DNA of 64,000 nucleotides from Rhizobiaceae bacterium. Its GTDB lineage: Bacteria > Pseudomonadota > Alphaproteobacteria > Rhizobiales > Rhizobiaceae. Of the stretch, positions 7,992 through 15,088 are shown in pieces; position 1 is the stretch's first letter, and each line of letters starts with the position of its first letter. A model generated the notes under the pieces. It had not been told where the DNA came from. It saw only the letters and a program-made list of their open reading frames with translations, and did not search any database. The DNA is taken from the NCBI GenBank assembly GCA_017644005.1, contig JAEPMJ010000005.1:248001-312000 (forward strand), in the 5' to 3' direction. A program made the translations under genes and the position numbers.

Positions 7992-8076
7992 GCCCCCTTG
8001 GCGGAATTGGTAGACGCGCCGCACTCAAAATGCGGTTCCCTAGGGAGTGCTGGTTCGATCCCGGCAGGGGGCACCA
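7992..8076 (+). tRNA. tRNA-Leu(CAA), intact, inside the tRNA-splitting element
   Basis: This 85-nt gene has a seven-pair acceptor stem (GCCCCCT/AGGGGGC), the D-loop segment GAATTGGTAGAC typical of tRNA-Leu, anticodon stem CCGCA/TGCGG with loop CTCAAAA (anticodon CAA, reads UUG), a long variable arm, a T-arm with GGTTCGATCC, discriminator A and an encoded CCA at 8074-8076. Compared by eye with the reconstructed split tRNA, 71 of 85 positions agree. The differences in the acceptor and anticodon stems are compensatory, so this is a diverged isoacceptor and not a recent copy. It probably supplies the Leu-CAA function lost when the host gene was cut. Confidence 0.95.
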
Positions 8077-8099
8077 TTCCTCACATCATTGATGCCCAT

Positions 8100-8135
8100 T
8101 TGTGGCCCTGTCGAGCTGTCTTTTCCATGTGGCTC
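8100..8135 (+). repeat. right pair of WTGTGGCTC repeats (putative recombinase arm sites)
   Basis: TTGTGGCCC (8100-8108, one mismatch) and ATGTGGCTC (8127-8135) have the same orientation as the left pair, and a partial inverted copy lies at 8142-8147. A second repeat type, GTTCGTAG, occurs at 8170-8177 and 8247-8254 nearer the right junction. Confidence 0.5.
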
Positions 8136-8267
8136 CTGCTGTCCACATGAGGAAGTCATCCGACGGAGTGTTCGTAGGGAGGGCATTCGGTGAGGGTTGT
8201 TAGTGTCCCGCGATCTGGACGACAAAGGAGGGGTAAGGGCGTGCAAGTTCGTAGCAAGGAGGGTGTT

Positions 8268-8306
8268 TTTTGAGTCGAGCGCGTCTACCAATTCCGCCAC
8301 AGGGGC
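8268..8306 (-). pseudogene. 5' half of split tRNA-Leu(CAA)
   Basis: On the minus strand this reads GCCCCTG (5' acceptor strand, starting 8306), TGGCGGAATTGGTAGACGCG (D arm), CTCGA (5' anticodon stem) and CTCAAAA (loop, ending 8268). The sequence after it (AACACCC...) does not pair as a tRNA; the missing half lies 570 bp away at 7698-7646. The promoter upstream is still intact. Confidence 0.88.
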
Positions 8307-8341
8307 ACGACGAAGCAGGAAGCTTCGCCGAACGGCTGCGG

Positions 8342-8369
8342 ACTATAGGGAGAAGGGACGCCGCGTCAA
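8342..8369 (-). promoter_or_regulatory. promoter of the split tRNA-Leu gene
   Basis: On the minus strand, TTGACG (8369-8364), a 16-bp spacer and TATAGT (8347-8342) precede the tRNA 5' end by 35 bp. It is the original promoter and would now drive a transcript of the 5' half running into the element. Confidence 0.6.
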
Positions 8370-8392
8370 TAAGCTGCGGCTGTCAATTGCGT

Positions 8393-10465
8393 TCACGCGG
8401 TGCGCAGAGCCGAGGCCGTCGACACCTGATCGTTGGCTGCCCGCCAATCGAACAGAAAGCGGCGAAAGCTCTCTGCCGGCATGGGTTTCGCGAACGCATA
8501 ACCCTGCAGATCGTGGCACCCCTCATCCCGCAGAAAGGTAGCCTGCGCTGCGGTTTCCACGCCCTCGGCGGTCACGTCCAGTCCCAAATTGCCCGCCATC
8601 GCGATAATCGACCTGACAATAGCCGTACCTTCCGAATCTCGGGAGTCGGCCATATTTGCGAGGAAGCTGCGGTCGATTTTGATGCGCGTCAGCGGATAGC
8701 GAGTGAGGCAGCTGAGCGAAGCATAACCCGTACCGAAATCGTCGAACGCAATTCCAACGCCTCTGGCGCGCAGCTGCACCAGGGGCTCGAGAACCGTCTC
8801 ATTGCGATCGAGAGCGATGTTTTCAGTGATTTCGAGCTCCAGGCCGGACGCAGGCAAGCCGCTCTGTGCCAGCGCGTCGTCAACGTCTCCAAGCAGTGAG
8901 TTTGCACCAAACTGTGCCGGAAACAGATTCACCGCAACAGTCGGTCCTGACCCATCATGCGTGCGCCAGCTCGCTGCCGCCTGGCAGGCCGTCGTCAGTA
9001 TCCAACGGCCGAGCTCGGGAGCGCTGGAGCTGTCGGCGAGCGCATCAATAAACGCACCAGGCGCCAGCAGACCACGTCGCGGATGTCGCCATCTCAGCAG
9101 CGCCTCGGCACCCACAACCGCGCCGTCGGCAGACCTGATCTGCGGCTGGAAGAAGAGTTCAAACTCGTTCTGCGAAACAGCTTGGCGCAATTCGGCGTCC
9201 AGGTTGCGCCGGGCTTCCGCACTTGCTCGCAGCTGTGGGATGAAGAGACGGCTGGTCCTGCCTCCGCTGCCCTTCGCATCGTAAAGGGCGAGGTCGGCGC
9301 TGGAAACGAGTTCGTCGACACTTGCGCCATCCGTCGGCGCAATTGCGATGCCGGCGCTTGCGGTTACAACCAGATTGTGGCCGCCAATGCTGAACCGCTC
9401 CGCAAGCCGGTTCAGCAAGTGGTCAACAATTTCTCCGATCTCGAGCGGGTCGCCACAATCAGCCAGCACGAGGACAAACTCGTCGCCGCCGAGCCTGTAA
9501 CAGCTGGCGTTGGCCGCCGTTTCGATCATCCGCTCGGCTACGGCCTGCAACAGCAGATCGCCGATCGAATGGCCCAGCGTATCGTTGATGTCCTTGAAAC
9601 CATCGAGGTCGAGCATGGCGATAGCGGCGGTGCCGCCGCGGTCGAGCAGATGTCCCAGATCCTCGTGGAGCCGCGAGCGATTCCCCATTCCGGTCAGCGG
9701 ATCGTTTAGTGCAAGATGCTTCAGCCGTTCTTCCGCGGCGATCTGTTCCGCCATGTCGCGGCCGATGAAATAGAAGCGCTGCTCGTCTTTCGACCAAACG
9801 CCGGACCAGTTGATCGGAACCAGCCTGCCGTCCCTGTGGCGACACTGGCACTCGAAATTGCGGATGTGTCCGGTTTTCCGGAGATGGCGGAGTGCACGCC
9901 GCGCCTGATCCATCTCCTCCGCGCAAATCACGTCGGCGGCGCTGCAGCCTGTTAGATCAGATGGACTGTACCCCAGCGTCCCGGTCACACTGGGGCTGAC
10001 GCGGCGGAATATGCCTGCGTGATCGGCGATGATGATCATGTCGACCGAATTTTCGAACAGCCGCCGACGCTCCTCGACTTCCTGACTGAGCGCTTCGCCC
10101 TTTTGTCGAATTTCGTCTTCGGCCGCCCTCCACTCGCGAGTGGCCTGGGGCAACCACCGGATTGCGAGTACGAACAGGACGGTGGCAGCGGCGACGACAG
10201 TCAGCCCCTTCATCGACATGACGTAAACGGGATCGCCCAGCATCGATGTCCATTCAGGAAGTATGCCGTAACGGCCACTCCAATAGACACCGAAATAAAC
10301 ATTCTCCAGCAGGTTGCGTATCGTGTCGATCAGCAGCACAGCCAGAAGGAGCCGCATTGCTCCGAATTCCTTGGGGTTGCGCAGATAAGACGCACAAAGC
10401 GTCACAAGCACCGCAAGCCAAAGAGCCACGATAAGCCAATAGGTGAACGTTGCGGCAAGATTCAT
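8393..10465 (-). CDS. membrane-bound PAS-GGDEF-EAL protein (cyclic-di-GMP synthesis/degradation)
   Basis: This encodes 690 residues from the ATG at 10465; a TTG 13 codons upstream is a less likely start. About three membrane helices occupy residues 1-105, followed by a charged linker, a PAS domain (about 135-245), a GGDEF domain with intact GGDEF at 326-330, and an EAL domain beginning at about 440. Phosphodiesterase motifs are kept: EALLRW, ELEITEN, FDDFGTGYASL, KIDRSF and AEGVET. The GGDEF motif is intact, but no RxxD inhibitory site is seen just upstream of it. The protein probably hydrolyses c-di-GMP, with the GGDEF half active or serving as a GTP sensor. It is divergent from the yqaA-like gene and probably monocistronic. 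Confidence 0.9.
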   Translation of the reverse strand: MNLAATFTYWLIVALWLAVLVTLCASYLRNPKEFGAMRLLLAVLLIDTIRNLLENVYFGVYWSGRYGILPEWTSMLGDPVYVMSMKGLTVVAAATVLFVLAIRWLPQATREWRAAEDEIRQKGEALSQEVEERRRLFENSVDMIIIADHAGIFRRVSPSVTGTLGYSPSDLTGCSAADVICAEEMDQARRALRHLRKTGHIRNFECQCRHRDGRLVPINWSGVWSKDEQRFYFIGRDMAEQIAAEERLKHLALNDPLTGMGNRSRLHEDLGHLLDRGGTAAIAMLDLDGFKDINDTLGHSIGDLLLQAVAERMIETAANASCYRLGGDEFVLVLADCGDPLEIGEIVDHLLNRLAERFSIGGHNLVVTASAGIAIAPTDGASVDELVSSADLALYDAKGSGGRTSRLFIPQLRASAEARRNLDAELRQAVSQNEFELFFQPQIRSADGAVVGAEALLRWRHPRRGLLAPGAFIDALADSSSAPELGRWILTTACQAAASWRTHDGSGPTVAVNLFPAQFGANSLLGDVDDALAQSGLPASGLELEITENIALDRNETVLEPLVQLRARGVGIAFDDFGTGYASLSCLTRYPLTRIKIDRSFLANMADSRDSEGTAIVRSIIAMAGNLGLDVTAEGVETAAQATFLRDEGCHDLQGYAFAKPMPAESFRRFLFDWRAANDQVSTASALRTA

Positions 10466-10692
10466 TATGCTATTCGTCCCTGTGGACGATGAACTAACCG
10501 TCAAATAATCAACAATTAGTTGAAACTTTAATCGTCGTGACCACCGCGACTATTTTCGTCCAGATCGGTCTGGCGGGAGCGGAAGCGGTGGTCGGCGGTA
10601 AAGCACTTGAGCGCAATTCTGCGCATCACGCCGCATTGCAAGCGGTGAGCGTTGCCCCTACAGAACGGCCAGCCGCACCAGGAACCAGATCA

Positions 10693-11274
10693 ATGCTTCG
10701 ACGCCTCTATGACTGGACGATGTCGCTCGCGCGGACGCGTTATGCGGAAGGCGCGCTTGCAGGTGTTTCCTTCACGGAGAGCTCATTTTTCCCGATTCCG
10801 CCTGACGTGCTTCTTATTCCGATGGTGCTCGCAAAGCGGAGTGCCTGGATACGTTATGCTTTCATCTGCACCGTGGCGTCGATCGTCGGCGCGTTGCTCG
10901 GATATGCGATCGGAGCGCTGCTCTATGAGACAATCGGCAAGCCGATTCTGGCGTTCTACAACGCTGAACACTCGTTCGAGCAGCTTGCGGCGTGGTACAA
11001 TCGCTGGGGCGGATGGGGCGTGCTCGCCGCCGCGATCACACCGTTTCCCTACAAGGTGCTGACGATCTTTTCCGGTGCGACCGGGCTCAACCTTTTCGTT
11101 TTCATCATCGTCTCCATCATCGGGCGGGGTCTGCGTTTCTTTCTCGTCGCCGGCCTGCTCTACCGCTACGGCGAGCCGATCCGTGAGTTCATCGAGGCGC
11201 GGCTCGGCCTCCTTTTCACCCTATTCATGGTGCTGCTGATCGGCGGTTTCGTCGCCGTTCGTTATGTCTTCTGA
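10693..11274 (+). CDS. YqaA-family (DedA-like) inner-membrane protein
   Basis: This encodes 193 residues from the ATG at 10693, which has AGGAA nine bases upstream; the 52 codons of open frame before it look non-coding. Four to five hydrophobic segments and the motif FTESSFFPIPPDVLLIPMVL mark the YqaA/SNARE-associated (DedA-like) family, whose better-known members move lipids across the inner membrane. The function of the YqaA branch is not established. The stop lies 7 bp before the dsbB ATG, so the two are probably one operon. Confidence 0.82.
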   Translation: MLRRLYDWTMSLARTRYAEGALAGVSFTESSFFPIPPDVLLIPMVLAKRSAWIRYAFICTVASIVGALLGYAIGALLYETIGKPILAFYNAEHSFEQLAAWYNRWGGWGVLAAAITPFPYKVLTIFSGATGLNLFVFIIVSIIGRGLRFFLVAGLLYRYGEPIREFIEARLGLLFTLFMVLLIGGFVAVRYVF

Positions 11275-11281
11275 GGTTCCC

Positions 11282-11797
11282 ATGACACTTACTCAACCCG
11301 CCGGCCGGCCACAGCTCTTTGCCGCGATCCTGCTGGCGGCGGGAATGGCTGTCACGGTTGGAACCGCGCTCGGGTTCCAGCACATTGGCGGTTACATTCC
11401 CTGCAAGCTGTGCCTGGGGCAGCGCACGCCCTATTATCTCGGTGTGCCGCTGATGGCGCTGGCGGTTGCGTCGGCGGCACTCAAGCTGCCCGGCGTTCTG
11501 ACGCGCAGCCTGCTTCTGGCCGGCGGAGCGCTGATGGCCTATGGCGCATATCTCGGCGGATTTCATGCCGGCGTCGAATGGGGCTGGTGGGAAGGTCCCT
11601 CGGATTGCGGGGCTGTCGCAGCACCGGAGACCAGCGGTTCAGGCGGCATTCTCGATGCCATCAATACGGTCATCCCGCCTTCGTGCAACGAGGCCGCAGG
11701 CCGGTTTCTGGGATTGTCGTTTGCAGGGTGGAATTTCGTCGCGGCTGTTGGGCTGGCGCTGGTCGCCCTTTACGGTGCTTTCGCCCGGAAAAGGTAA
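11282..11797 (+). CDS. disulfide bond formation protein B (DsbB family)
   Basis: The 171-residue membrane protein has four predicted helices. The first periplasmic loop contains CKLC (in GGYIPCKLCLGQRTPYY), the CxxC pair that passes electrons to quinone. The second loop contains two further cysteines (PSDCGAV and PPSCNEA) that would reoxidise the periplasmic thiol oxidase DsbA. An alternative ATG 18 bases upstream overlaps yqaA; the chosen start follows GAGG. It is cotranscribed with the yqaA-like gene. Confidence 0.88.
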   Translation: MTLTQPAGRPQLFAAILLAAGMAVTVGTALGFQHIGGYIPCKLCLGQRTPYYLGVPLMALAVASAALKLPGVLTRSLLLAGGALMAYGAYLGGFHAGVEWGWWEGPSDCGAVAAPETSGSGGILDAINTVIPPSCNEAAGRFLGLSFAGWNFVAAVGLALVALYGAFARKR

Positions 11798-11898
11798 AAC
11801 AAAACCGCTTCGCCGGGCGGTGCATCCAACACGTTCGTGCCCGTCGCAGCAGGGTATACGGCGGCGCCTCGCTCGGCACCGCCGGTATGGAGGTTGAC

Positions 11899-12078
11899 CT
11901 AATGCCTGGTCGGCGCAGCCCGCATTTTGAAGATTTCGTCCTTGATGGCCAGCTTACGTCGCTTGAGTTCGGCGATTTCGGAATCCGAAGCCGACGGATG
12001 GGTCATCGCCTCATCGATTTCCTGTTCGATTTCGCCATGCTTGCGTTTCAATTCCGCAAGGTGGGATTCAAGTGACAT
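11899..12078 (-). CDS. YdcH-type DUF465 small helical protein
   Basis: This encodes 59 residues from the ATG at 12078, which follows a strong AGGAAGGGAGAG site. The sequence (LAELKRKHGEIEQEIDEAM, then EIAELKRRKLAIKDEI) is the short helical hairpin of DUF465/YdcH, abundant in alphaproteobacteria and of unknown role. A second member lies divergently at 12313. Confidence 0.85.
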   Translation of the reverse strand: MSLESHLAELKRKHGEIEQEIDEAMTHPSASDSEIAELKRRKLAIKDEIFKMRAAPTRH

Positions 12079-12312
12079 GCTCGCTCTCCCTTCCTGTTTC
12101 CTCGTTGGTGCCAGGCACGGAGATTGTTCCGCCGGAATAGGCCCCGTGACGGCTGTATGACAGTGTGCCATCAAACTCCGTGGCTGTCGAACGCTGGATG
12201 GTAGCATTTCGTAAAGCCGTGAAATGTGATATGGGCTTCGCGCCGGTCGCGGCGGGCGGTACCGGTCCGCTTCCCGTGCCGCGCCTTTGGTTGATCAACG
12301 GTTAATTGCTGC

Positions 12313-12516
12313 ATGTCGGATCAGGAACAGGCGGATATTCGTCTCGAATTTGCACGGCTCAAGCAGGAACATGCCGACTTCGACAGTGCCATCAATGCGA
12401 TGATTGCAACCGGCTGCGATCCGCTGCAGGTCCAGCGCATGAAAAAGAAGAAACTGGCCGTCAAGGACAAGCTGTCCAAGCTGGAAGACCGAATCATCCC
12501 CGACATCATCGCCTGA
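12313..12516 (+). CDS. YdcH-type DUF465 small helical protein (second copy)
   Basis: This encodes 67 residues, mostly helical and lysine-rich at the end of the hairpin (QVQRMKKKKLAVKDKLSKLE). It matches DUF465 and is a diverged relative of the 11899-12078 gene. It sits 72 bp before purE and may share its promoter. Its function is unknown. Confidence 0.85.
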   Translation: MSDQEQADIRLEFARLKQEHADFDSAINAMIATGCDPLQVQRMKKKKLAVKDKLSKLEDRIIPDIIA

Positions 12517-12588
12517 CGTTTCAAACCACGCTTGTGAGGGCCGCCGAATTCGGTTAAGCGGCGGCACATTCCACGGAGCCTGACAACC

Positions 12589-13086
12589 ATGAACGATGCT
12601 CCGCCCGAAGTGGCAATCATCATGGGCAGCCAATCTGACTGGGCGACGATGCACCACGCCGCTGACGTGCTGGACGGCCTTGGCGTGAGCCATGACTGCC
12701 TGATCGTCTCTGCGCACCGGACACCGCAAAGGCTTTACGATTTTGCGCGCGGGGCCCGCGAATCCGGCTACAGGGTGATCATCGCAGGCGCCGGCGGGGC
12801 TGCACATCTGCCGGGCATGACAGCCTCGATGACGACACTGCCTGTACTTGGCGTACCGGTGGAATCAAAAGCCCTTTCGGGGGTCGATTCGCTCTATTCC
12901 ATTGTTCAGATGCCGGCCGGCGTGCCGGTCGGAACACTGGCGATCGGCAAGGCGGGGGCAGTCAATGCAGCGCTGCTCGCCGCCTCCATTCTCGCAACAT
13001 CGGATGCCGATCTCGCCGTGCGCCTCGCGGATTGGCGGGCCAGGCAGACGGAGTCCGTTGCGTTCGAACCATCCGACGACGTATGA
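12589..13086 (+). CDS. purE: N5-carboxyaminoimidazole ribonucleotide mutase
   Basis: The 165-residue protein has the class I PurE length. It converts N5-CAIR to CAIR in purine synthesis using the product of PurK, encoded next door. Conserved segments are IIMGSQSDW (substrate phosphate binding), [19 protein letters not shown] and GVPVESKAL. Its stop overlaps the purK start by 4 bases (ATGA), implying translational coupling. Confidence 0.95.
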   Translation: MNDAPPEVAIIMGSQSDWATMHHAADVLDGLGVSHDCLIVSAHRTPQRLYDFARGARESGYRVIIAGAGGAAHLPGMTASMTTLPVLGVPVESKALSGVDSLYSIVQMPAGVPVGTLAIGKAGAVNAALLAASILATSDADLAVRLADWRARQTESVAFEPSDDV

Positions 13087-14159
13087 CGCTGCCCGCCGGC
13101 GCAACTATCGGTATCGTCGGCGGCGGCCAGCTTGGCCGTATGCTGGCAATGGCTGCGGCACGGCTGGGCTATCGCACGATCGTGCTTGAGCCACATGCCG
13201 ATTGTCCGGCAGCCGCGACCTGCCATCGCCACATCGAAGCCGCCTATGACGACCGGGCCGCGCTCGGTGAGCTCGGGAATGCCTGTGACGTCGTCACCTA
13301 CGAATTCGAAAATGTACCCGTCGATGCGGTGCGGGCACTGGAGGGCAAGGTCGCGGTCTACCCGCCGCCGACCGCACTCGATGCCGCGCAGGACCGGCTT
13401 GCGGAAAAGGACTTCCTCAATGGTGCCGGGCTGGCGACCGCGCCCTACCGGGCCGTGGACAACGACGCCGATCTTTCCGCGGCGCTTCAGGAATTCGGCG
13501 GTGACGGCGTGCTCAAGACCCGCCGTCTCGGCTATGACGGAAAGGGCCAGCGCGTATTCCGCCGTGCCGGAGACGCCGACATCGTGGGCGTGTTCGCCGA
13601 AATGGGCGGTGTGCCGCTTATCCTTGAGGGTTTTGTCGCTTTCGAGCGCGAGATCTCGGTAATCGCCGCGCGGGGCCGGGACGGTACAATCTCAGCTTAT
13701 GACCCGGCAGAAAACGTGCATCGCGATGGCATCTTGCGAAGCTCCACCGTGCCGGCGCGCATCAGCCCGGCCACGGCGCATGCGGCGCGCGAGGCGGCCT
13801 CGGCTATCCTGAATGCGCTGGATTATGTCGGCGTCATCGGGGTGGAGTTCTTCGTCCTCGGTGACGGCTCGCTCATCGTCAACGAAATCGCGCCGCGTGT
13901 ACACAATTCCGGCCACTGGACCGAAGCCGCCTGCCCTGTCTCGCAGTTCGAACAGCATATCCGCGCCGTTGCCGGCCTGCCGCTCGGCGTAACCAGACGC
14001 CACAGCGACTGCGTAATGGAGAACCTGGTCGGCGACGAGGTGCTTGCGGCGCCAAAGCTGCTTGAGGAAGCTAATCTCGTTCTGCATCTCTATGGGAAGG
14101 CCGAGGCGCGACCGGGCCGCAAGATGGGACATTTCACCCGGCTCAAACCGAAGGGTTAG
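13083..14159 (+). CDS. purK: N5-carboxyaminoimidazole ribonucleotide synthase
   Basis: This encodes 358 residues from the ATG at 13083. It is an ATP-grasp enzyme that carboxylates AIR with bicarbonate and ATP to N5-CAIR. The N-terminal [16 protein letters not shown] is the PurK-type preATP-grasp signature; [13 protein letters not shown] and [15 protein letters not shown] are ATP- and Mg-binding segments. It overlaps purE by 4 bases, and a hairpin with a T run lies 73 bases after the stop. Confidence 0.95.
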   Translation: MTLPAGATIGIVGGGQLGRMLAMAAARLGYRTIVLEPHADCPAAATCHRHIEAAYDDRAALGELGNACDVVTYEFENVPVDAVRALEGKVAVYPPPTALDAAQDRLAEKDFLNGAGLATAPYRAVDNDADLSAALQEFGGDGVLKTRRLGYDGKGQRVFRRAGDADIVGVFAEMGGVPLILEGFVAFEREISVIAARGRDGTISAYDPAENVHRDGILRSSTVPARISPATAHAAREAASAILNALDYVGVIGVEFFVLGDGSLIVNEIAPRVHNSGHWTEAACPVSQFEQHIRAVAGLPLGVTRRHSDCVMENLVGDEVLAAPKLLEEANLVLHLYGKAEARPGRKMGHFTRLKPKG

Positions 14160-14182
14160 TGCCGGTTGAGGCCTGCTTCCGG

Positions 14183-14211
14183 TTGACATCGACCGTGACT
14201 GTCGTCTATGA
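14183..14211 (+). promoter_or_regulatory. promoter upstream of rpmJ
   Basis: TTGACA (14183-14188), a 17-bp spacer and CTATGA (14206-14211) form a near-consensus housekeeping promoter. Transcription would start near 14218, giving rpmJ a leader of about 75 nt that contains the hairpin at 14232-14253. Confidence 0.65.
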
Positions 14212-14231
14212 GCCCGCAATCCATTTCTTGG

Positions 14232-14253
14232 CGCGCCTTCGGGGCGCGTTTTT
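14232..14253 (+). terminator. intrinsic terminator after purK, or attenuator in the rpmJ leader
   Basis: The stem CGCGCC/GGCGCG encloses the loop TTCGG and is followed directly by five T. It ends purEK transcription, but it also lies just downstream of the rpmJ promoter, so it could act as an attenuator in that leader. Confidence 0.65.
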
Positions 14254-14292
14254 ATGTCTGGCCACTGGCCGGCAGCGACGGACAGTAAGACA

Positions 14293-14418
14293 ATGAAGAT
14301 CAAGAACTCGCTCAAAGCGCTGAAGAGCCGTCACCGCGAGAACCGCATGGTTCGCCGCAAGGGGCGCATCTACATCATCAACAAGACCGCCCCGCGCTTC
14401 AAGGCACGCCAGGGCTGA
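14293..14418 (+). CDS. rpmJ: 50S ribosomal protein L36, zinc-free type
   Basis: This encodes 41 residues (starts [17 protein letters not shown], ends PRFKARQG). It is very basic, as expected for L36. The Cys/His zinc ligands of the classical form are missing, which makes it the C-minus (YkgO-like) type that is the normal L36 in many alphaproteobacteria. It has its own promoter and a structured leader. Confidence 0.92.
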   Translation: MKIKNSLKALKSRHRENRMVRRKGRIYIINKTAPRFKARQG

Positions 14419-14475
14419 TCGCCTTCACGCGATTTTCAATTTGACCTTTGGCTCGGCGGGCATAGATTCCCGCCG

Positions 14476-15048
14476 ATGCTGCGGATTGTCGTTTCCTTCA
14501 TAGCGTTTCTGCTGCTGGCGGTGCCGCCGGCGAATGCCCATGCGGTCGACGTTTCGGCGCCGCAGGACCTTTCCCGCCTGGACAAACTGTTCGAAGAGCT
14601 GAAACGCGAGCGCAACGAAGCGGCCGCGAAACGCATTGCCAATTTCATTCGCGAGGAGTGGAGCCGCTCCGGCAGCGCGACCATCGATCTGATGATGCAA
14701 TGGTCCGCAAAGGCGATGTCGGAAGAGCGTTATGACGTCGCCCTCGATTTTCTCGATCAGATAACGGTGCTTGCACCGGAATTCGCGGAGGGCTGGAACC
14801 GCCGCGCGACATTGCATTACACGATGGGCTCCTACGCCAAGTCGATGGCCGACATAGAACAGGTGCTGCGGCTGGAGCCGCGCCATTTCGGCGCTTTGTC
14901 GGGTATGGCAGCCATCTTCAAGACCTACGACATGAAAGAACCGGCGCTGCAGGCCTTCCAGCGAGTGCTCGATGTCTATCCCATGCTGCGCAGCGCGCAG
15001 GAAGAGGTTGCCGACCTAGCCGAAGAGCTCGCTGGCGAGGGCATCTGA
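14476..15048 (+). CDS. secreted tetratricopeptide-repeat protein
   Basis: The 190-residue protein has an N-terminal signal peptide (VVSFIAFLLLAVPPANAHA) and then helical repeats. Residues 85-150 form TPR units, seen as ERYDVALDFLDQITVLAPEFAEGWNRRA and a second unit ending VLRLEPRHFGAL. It is probably a periplasmic scaffold whose partner is unknown. The alpha/beta hydrolase gene follows 40 bp downstream on the same strand. Confidence 0.82.
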   Translation: MLRIVVSFIAFLLLAVPPANAHAVDVSAPQDLSRLDKLFEELKRERNEAAAKRIANFIREEWSRSGSATIDLMMQWSAKAMSEERYDVALDFLDQITVLAPEFAEGWNRRATLHYTMGSYAKSMADIEQVLRLEPRHFGALSGMAAIFKTYDMKEPALQAFQRVLDVYPMLRSAQEEVADLAEELAGEGI

Positions 15049-15088
15049 CCGAGCAGCGCCTCCTCAATCCCCCACTCAGCCGGACTTC

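Larger units (their letters stand above)
7699..8274. mobile_element. 576-bp element inserted in the anticodon loop of tRNA-Leu(CAA), carrying its own tRNA-Leu(CAA)
   Basis: The two halves of a minus-strand tRNA-Leu(CAA) flank this segment. Both junctions carry the 7-mer CTCAAAA (plus-strand TTTTGAG at 7692-7698 and 8268-8274), the size of a tyrosine-recombinase crossover region and located exactly in the anticodon loop. Inside are a 63-codon gene for a coiled-coil plus membrane-helix protein (minus), and a complete diverged tRNA-Leu(CAA) with its own promoter (plus). Same-strand copies of WTGTGGCTC sit at 7752 and 7762 near the left end and at 8100 and 8127 toward the right end, like recombinase arm sites. 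There is no integrase or transposase gene. It could be a minimal element mobilised in trans or the remnant of a larger island. The structure is directly visible; mobility is inferred. Confidence 0.75.

Noticed and set aside
7963-8028. Longer form of the 63-residue element protein
   Set aside because: The extra codons lie inside the intact tRNA gene and its promoter.
7699-8274. The insertion in tRNA-Leu as a group I intron
   Set aside because: The 5' junction has no U at a position that allows the intron to end in G, no group I core pairing was seen, and the segment contains a complete tRNA and its promoter on the opposite strand.
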